Positions 5,160 through 8,054 of a stretch of DNA of 8,054 nt are shown in pieces (the first letter of the stretch is position 1; every line of letters starts with the position of its first letter). The stretch is from an uncultured Collinsella sp. (lineage in GTDB: Bacteria; Actinomycetota; Coriobacteriia; Coriobacteriales; Coriobacteriaceae): the NCBI GenBank assembly GCA_900557505.1, contig USTC01000038.1, forward strand, positions 1-8,054. The letters run 5' to 3'. The position numbers were made by a program, and so were the translations under genes. Below the pieces are notes generated by a model. It was given only the letters and a program-made list of their open reading frames with translations, had not been told where the DNA came from and ran no database searches.

Positions 5160-7337
5160 ATGAACCTCCGCTCATCTCTTGCCTGCACCTCGAGCGATAT
5201 CGCTCGCTGGGGACTGCGCTCCGTCCTCAAGCGCCAGGGCGGCGTACTCCCCGGCCGCATCGCCATGAAAATCGACCCCGAGCTGCTAAGCGACCTCGCG
5301 AGCCTGGTCGACCGTAGCGTGGTGATCACCGGCACTAATGGCAAGACCACTACCTCCAACCTCATCGCTGACGCCGTTGCCGCCAGCGGCGCCACCGTGG
5401 TATGCAACCGCGCCGGCAACAATATGGAGCCTGGTGTGGTAGGTGCTCTGCTCGAGGCCCGCGGCGGCCTTAAGCACACCAGTAGCGGCAAGCGCGTGGG
5501 CGTTTTTGAGTGCGACGAGCTCTACACCGTACGCGTTCTGCCCAAACTCAAGCCGACGTACTTTGTGCTGCTCAACCTGTTCCGCGACCAGCTGGACCGT
5601 TACGGCGAGATCGACCACACCCAGGACGTCATCGCCCACGCGCTGGAGCTTTCACCGGCAACGACGCTCATCTACAACGCAGACGACCCGCTGTGTGCCG
5701 CAATCGCCGCGCGCGTTCCCAATGCAAGCATCGCCTTTGGCATCGACGGCGCCACCGACACCGAATCCGACCGCATTAGCGACTCGCGTTTTTGCTCACA
5801 GTGCAACGCGCCGTTGGAGTACGACTATGTGCAGTACGGACAGCTTGGCGCATACCATTGTCCCTCGTGCGGCTGGGTCCGCCCTGGGCTTGTCCGTCGC
5901 GTGACGGGCGTGGAGCTCGGCTGCGACGGCTACGGCTTTGACCTGGTCTTTGGATCTGCGCCCGACGCGGCTGCCGCACACATCGCCACACGCTACAACG
6001 GCCTGTATATGGTCTACAACGTAGCCGCAGCCTTCTTCGCCGCCCACGAGCTGGGCGTGGACGCGGCGCATCTGCAGCCCACGCTCGACGCCTACGTGCC
6101 AGCAGGCGGTCGCATGGGCCGTTGGAATATCGCCGGCCGTACCGTCGAGGCAAACCTGGCCAAAAATCCCGTTGGTTTCGATCGCCAGATTCAGTCCATT
6201 AAAACGGCAGGCGGCAGGCTCTGCGCCTTCTTCCTCAACGACAACGATGCCGACGGCCACGATGTATCGTGGATCTACGACGTCGACTTTGAGCGCATCG
6301 CCGACACAACGGGACTTGTCGCCTTTGCCGGCGGCACGCGCGCGCACGACATGCAGGTGCGCCTCAAGTACGCCGGCATCGATGCCGCCATCATCTCGAA
6401 TATCGAGCAGGCGATCGGCGCCGTGGCAGACGAGGAGGCTGGCGACACTTTCTATGCCGTCGCCAACTACACGGCCTTTCCGCCGCTGGTCAAGGAGCTC
6501 GATGGGCTCAAAGACACCGATGCGGCTACGGTTGCCGCCCACGCTGCAACGTGCGCCGATGGCAGTGCCGTCCCCACCGACGTCGCTCCGACCGAGCTTT
6601 CGCGCCCCCTGCGCATCGTCTATCTGTATCCCGACGCCCTCAACCTCTACGGCGACGGCGGCAACGTCATCGCCCTCGAGCGCCGCTGCGCCTGGCGTGG
6701 CATCCCCGTTCGCGTGGACGAGGTTCGCATGGGCGAGGTGCTCGATCTCGCCGACGCCGACATCGTCATGATGGGCGGCGGCTCCGATCGCGACCAGCTG
6801 GCCGTGGCGCACGAGCTGCTCGCTCAAAAAGACAAGGTCGCGGCCTATGTTGAGGACGGCGGCTCGCTGCTTGCTATCTGCGGCAGCTATCAGCTGCTCG
6901 GCCGTTCATACTACATGGGTGAAGATCGCATTGAAGGTCTGGGCGTCATTTCCGCCGAGACCGTACGCGGCTCCGACCGCCTGATCGGCAACGTCGCCGT
7001 CAAGACCGACCTGGCACCTGAGCCCTTTGTGGGATTCGAGAACCACGGCGGCCGCACGCTTTTGGACGCCAATGCCATGCCGCTCGGAACGTCCGTCGTC
7101 ACGGGCACCGGCAACAACGGCGACGATGGCTTTGAGGGTCTGATCTACAAGGGCGTCATCGGCACGTACCTGCACGGACCAGCGCTACCCAAGAACCCCG
7201 AGCTCGCCGACTGGCTCATCGCCCACGCCCTCGAGTGCCGCGGCGATGCGCAGGCCACAGCCCTGCTGCCGCTCAAGCCCCTCGACGACACCTACGAGCA
7301 CGCCGCCCACGACGCCGCCATGAAGCTCCTCCCCTAA
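5160..7337 (+). CDS. murT-gatD: Fused MurT-GatD lipid II isoglutaminyl synthase
   Basis: This 725-residue protein carries both subunits of the enzyme that amidates the alpha-carboxyl of D-Glu in lipid II to D-isoglutamine, using glutamine and ATP at the inner membrane face. Residues 1 to about 447 are MurT. They contain an N-terminus like other MurT (LPGRIAMKIDP, 30-40), the Mur-ligase P-loop GTNGKTTT (58-65), a zinc ribbon with Cys212, Cys215, Cys234 and Cys237, and a DUF1727-type C-terminal domain with DNDADGHDVSWIYD (361-374), where the Asp that completes the amidotransferase triad in other MurT is expected. After an Ala/Thr/Asp-rich linker (about 448-481), residues 482 to about 712 are GatD, a class I glutamine amidotransferase-like domain with LNLYGDGGN (495-503), nucleophile Cys574 (LLAICGSYQLLG) and His672 (GTYLHGP). 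All key residues are present. In most Gram-positives these are two separate, adjacent genes. AGGA stands eight bases before the ATG. No classic terminator follows; the palindromic repeats at 7353-7499 may serve as one. Confidence 0.97.
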   Translation: MNLRSSLACTSSDIARWGLRSVLKRQGGVLPGRIAMKIDPELLSDLASLVDRSVVITGTNGKTTTSNLIADAVAASGATVVCNRAGNNMEPGVVGALLEARGGLKHTSSGKRVGVFECDELYTVRVLPKLKPTYFVLLNLFRDQLDRYGEIDHTQDVIAHALELSPATTLIYNADDPLCAAIAARVPNASIAFGIDGATDTESDRISDSRFCSQCNAPLEYDYVQYGQLGAYHCPSCGWVRPGLVRRVTGVELGCDGYGFDLVFGSAPDAAAAHIATRYNGLYMVYNVAAAFFAAHELGVDAAHLQPTLDAYVPAGGRMGRWNIAGRTVEANLAKNPVGFDRQIQSIKTAGGRLCAFFLNDNDADGHDVSWIYDVDFERIADTTGLVAFAGGTRAHDMQVRLKYAGIDAAIISNIEQAIGAVADEEAGDTFYAVANYTAFPPLVKELDGLKDTDAATVAAHAATCADGSAVPTDVAPTELSRPLRIVYLYPDALNLYGDGGNVIALERRCAWRGIPVRVDEVRMGEVLDLADADIVMMGGGSDRDQLAVAHELLAQKDKVAAYVEDGGSLLAICGSYQLLGRSYYMGEDRIEGLGVISAETVRGSDRLIGNVAVKTDLAPEPFVGFENHGGRTLLDANAMPLGTSVVTGTGNNGDDGFEGLIYKGVIGTYLHGPALPKNPELADWLIAHALECRGDAQATALLPLKPLDDTYEHAAHDAAMKLLP

Positions 7338-7352
7338 CGCCCCGCCACGGTA

Positions 7353-7417
7353 GTTTGTCTCGATCTGTAACATCTAGGCCGATAAAAGTCGTCTTACTGT
7401 TACAGAATGAGATGTTC
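7353..7417. repeat. Palindromic repeat element, copy 1
   Basis: The left arm (7353-7372) ends in TCTCGATCTGTAACA. The right arm TGTTACAGAATGAGA (7398-7412) is its complement apart from two bases, across a 25-base centre. The left arm's 20 bases recur exactly in copy 2, 80 bases downstream. The element lies 15 bases after the murT-gatD stop codon and may form a 3' hairpin for that transcript. Confidence 0.85.
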
Positions 7418-7432
7418 GTCCCGACGCCCGCC

Positions 7433-7499
7433 GTTTGTCTCGATCTGTAACAGATAGAGCCGATTTGCCTGCCCAGATGTTACAAGATCGAGATGTTTG
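7433..7499. repeat. Palindromic repeat element, copy 2
   Basis: Left arm 7433-7452 is identical to the left arm of copy 1. The right arm TGTTACAAGATCGAGA (7478-7493) pairs with it over 15 bp with one bulged base. The centre is again 25 bases and shares GCCGAT with copy 1. The two copies differ mainly in the right arm and the loop, with several paired positions kept, as expected of a mobile or structurally selected intergenic repeat. Confidence 0.85.
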
Positions 7500-7538
7500 A
7501 AGATCGGGATAGAGAGCCAGCTCCTGTGTGGTGGTTTT

Positions 7539-7565
7539 CCAGTTTGACATCGATATACGAACTGG
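7539..7565. repeat. Inverted repeat upstream of the tRNA-Glu promoter
   Basis: CCAGTTTG (7539-7546) and CGAACTGG (7558-7565) pair at seven of eight positions around an 11-base centre. It covers the place where a -35 box would lie for the -10 at 7579. It could be a regulator site or chance. Confidence 0.35.
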
Positions 7566-7578
7566 CGAAAAAGTCTGC

Positions 7579-7584
7579 TATACT
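7579..7584 (+). promoter_or_regulatory. -10 box of the tRNA-Glu promoter
   Basis: TATACT matches five of six bases of the -10 consensus. It lies 10 bases before the mature tRNA 5' end, which gives a start point just upstream of the tRNA. A consensus TTGACA at 7544-7549 is 29 bases upstream, too far to be its -35. The properly spaced hexamer is the poor TACGAA (7556-7561). Confidence 0.6.
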
Positions 7585-7594
7585 TTTTCCCGCT

Positions 7595-7671
7595 GTCCCC
7601 ATCGTCTAGCGGCCAAGGACGCCACCCTTTCAAGGTGGATATCGCGGGTTCGAATCCCGCTGGGGGCACCA
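7595..7671 (+). tRNA. tRNA-Glu (anticodon UUC)
   Basis: A full cloverleaf is seen. The acceptor stem is GTCCCCA (7595-7601) with TGGGGGC (7661-7667), allowing one G-U pair. The D stem is GTC/GAC. The anticodon stem CCACC/GGTGG holds the loop CTTTCAA, giving anticodon TTC for glutamate. The variable loop has five bases. The T stem GCGGG/CCCGC holds the loop TTCGAAT. The discriminator is A7668 and CCA (7669-7671) is encoded. No T-rich terminator follows. The recombinase-like frame on the other strand ends inside the anticodon region. Confidence 0.97.
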
Positions 7672-8054
7672 ACCCGAAAATGTGCGAACCCGTGCGATGC
7701 TTAGTCGTGCGGGTTCGTTGCGTTCGTCGTCGCAGTAGAGCGTGGCCACGCACTCCTCCGGCGTCACCATCACCTGATAGACAAAGGAATCGAGGACGGC
7801 CGCGTCGTCCATCCCGCCGCCGCACTGGAGGAAGTCCGCGAACTCCTCGGGGTCGATGCGCGCCTCGTCATAGGAGGCCAGATCGCGCTCGGCGCGGGCC
7901 TTCTGGGCCTGAAGCTGGGCTATGCGCTCGGTGAACTCCGGCATCACGATACCCTGCTCTATCGCGGCCATGATGTTCTGGAGGCCGTTCTCGGCCTTGC
8001 GCTTCGAGGCCATGGCCTGCCTGCGCGCGTCGGCTATCTCCGGCTCCGGCTCGT
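7630..8054 (-). CDS. C-terminal part of a probable serine-recombinase-family protein (cut by window end)
   Basis: The frame is open from the window edge (…EPEPEIADARRQAMASKRKAE) to a TGA at 7630-7632, about 141 residues. It has a helical, coiled-coil-like stretch rich in Ala, Glu, Arg and Lys (IAQLQAQKARAERDLASYDEARI), then PEEFADFL and LDSFVYQVMVTPEECVATLYCDDE. This matches the usual C-terminal pattern of resolvase/large serine recombinases of mobile elements (a DAFVNRVYVYDD-like segment). The catalytic and zinc-ribbon parts would lie beyond the window, so the family call is an inference. The Met at 8013 is internal, not the start. The last residues (CPQRDSNPRYPP) are read antisense through the tRNA-Glu 3' half, so the native end may have been set by insertion beside the tRNA. 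A degraded remnant cannot be excluded. Confidence 0.6.
   Translation of the reverse strand, partial: EPEPEIADARRQAMASKRKAENGLQNIMAAIEQGIVMPEFTERIAQLQAQKARAERDLASYDEARIDPEEFADFLQCGGGMDDAAVLDSFVYQVMVTPEECVATLYCDDERNEPARLSIARVRTFSGWCPQRDSNPRYPP
7685..7717. repeat. Inverted repeat just past tRNA-Glu
   Basis: CGAACCCG (7685-7692) pairs exactly with CGGGTTCG (7710-7717) across 17 bases. GCGGGTTCG (7709-7717) also repeats nine bases of the tRNA T-arm (7644-7652). It lies inside the recombinase-like frame. It could end the tRNA transcript without a T tract or form part of the attachment region. It may also be chance in GC-rich DNA. Confidence 0.4.

Noticed and set aside
5796..6827. 343-codon open frame on the minus strand
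   Set aside because: It is antisense to the MurT-GatD gene, where catalytic motifs on the plus strand are clear. It is a shadow frame.
7353..7499. CRISPR array, because of the 80-base repeat period
   Set aside because: There are only two units. Each is itself an inverted repeat, the centres share sequence, and no cas gene is seen.
7544..7549. TTGACA as the -35 of the tRNA promoter
   Set aside because: The spacing to TATACT is 29 bases instead of about 17, and no other -10 fits at the correct distance.
7400..7825. 141-codon minus-strand frame containing VPPAGFEPAISTLKG
   Set aside because: That peptide is the well-known translation of a tRNA gene in the wrong frame. The frame crosses the tRNA, its promoter and the repeats.

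Overview
The window looks like chromosomal DNA of a GC-rich, Gram-positive gut anaerobe. The best guess is a Coriobacteriia member such as Collinsella. That placement is an inference from GC-rich coding sequence, strong AGGAGG ribosome sites, a MurT/GatD cell-wall amidation system and fermentative dehydrogenases; no ribosomal marker is present to prove it.

Layout. (1) Positions 93-2503, minus strand: two family-III (iron-type) dehydrogenases in a row. The upstream gene is an iron-containing alcohol dehydrogenase (1280-2503). Below it lies a glycerol dehydrogenase, gldA (93-1196). A strong intrinsic terminator (1213-1257) sits between them, so gldA needs read-through or its own promoter. (2) Positions 2504-3001: an almost 500-base divergent intergenic region with no convincing gene. 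It is rich in inverted and direct repeats and probably holds the promoters of both flanking units. (3) Positions 3002-7337, plus strand: a three-gene cluster. Two tandem, diverged, TPR-like proteins of unrecognised function come first; the first carries an apparent one-base frameshift near 3116-3121, and the second starts inside its stop codon. They are followed by one 725-residue protein that joins MurT and GatD, the two subunits of the lipid II isoglutaminyl synthase. (4) Positions 7338-7594: two copies of an inverted-repeat element at an exact 80-base period, then a tRNA promoter. (5) tRNA-Glu(UUC) at 7595-7671. (6) 7630 to the window end, minus strand: the C-terminal part of a probable serine-recombinase-type protein whose last codons run antisense into the tRNA. 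This suggests the edge of an integrated element.

How the genes work together. GldA and the iron alcohol dehydrogenase fit NAD(P)-linked redox steps of glycerol, alcohol or aldehyde fermentation. MurT-GatD amidates the D-glutamate of the peptidoglycan stem peptide. The TPR-like pair is probably co-transcribed with it, but a cell-wall role for the pair is only a guess from position. The points most worth a second look are the MurT-GatD fusion, the uncharacterised paralogue pair in front of it, the palindromic tandem repeat, and the recombinase/tRNA junction.
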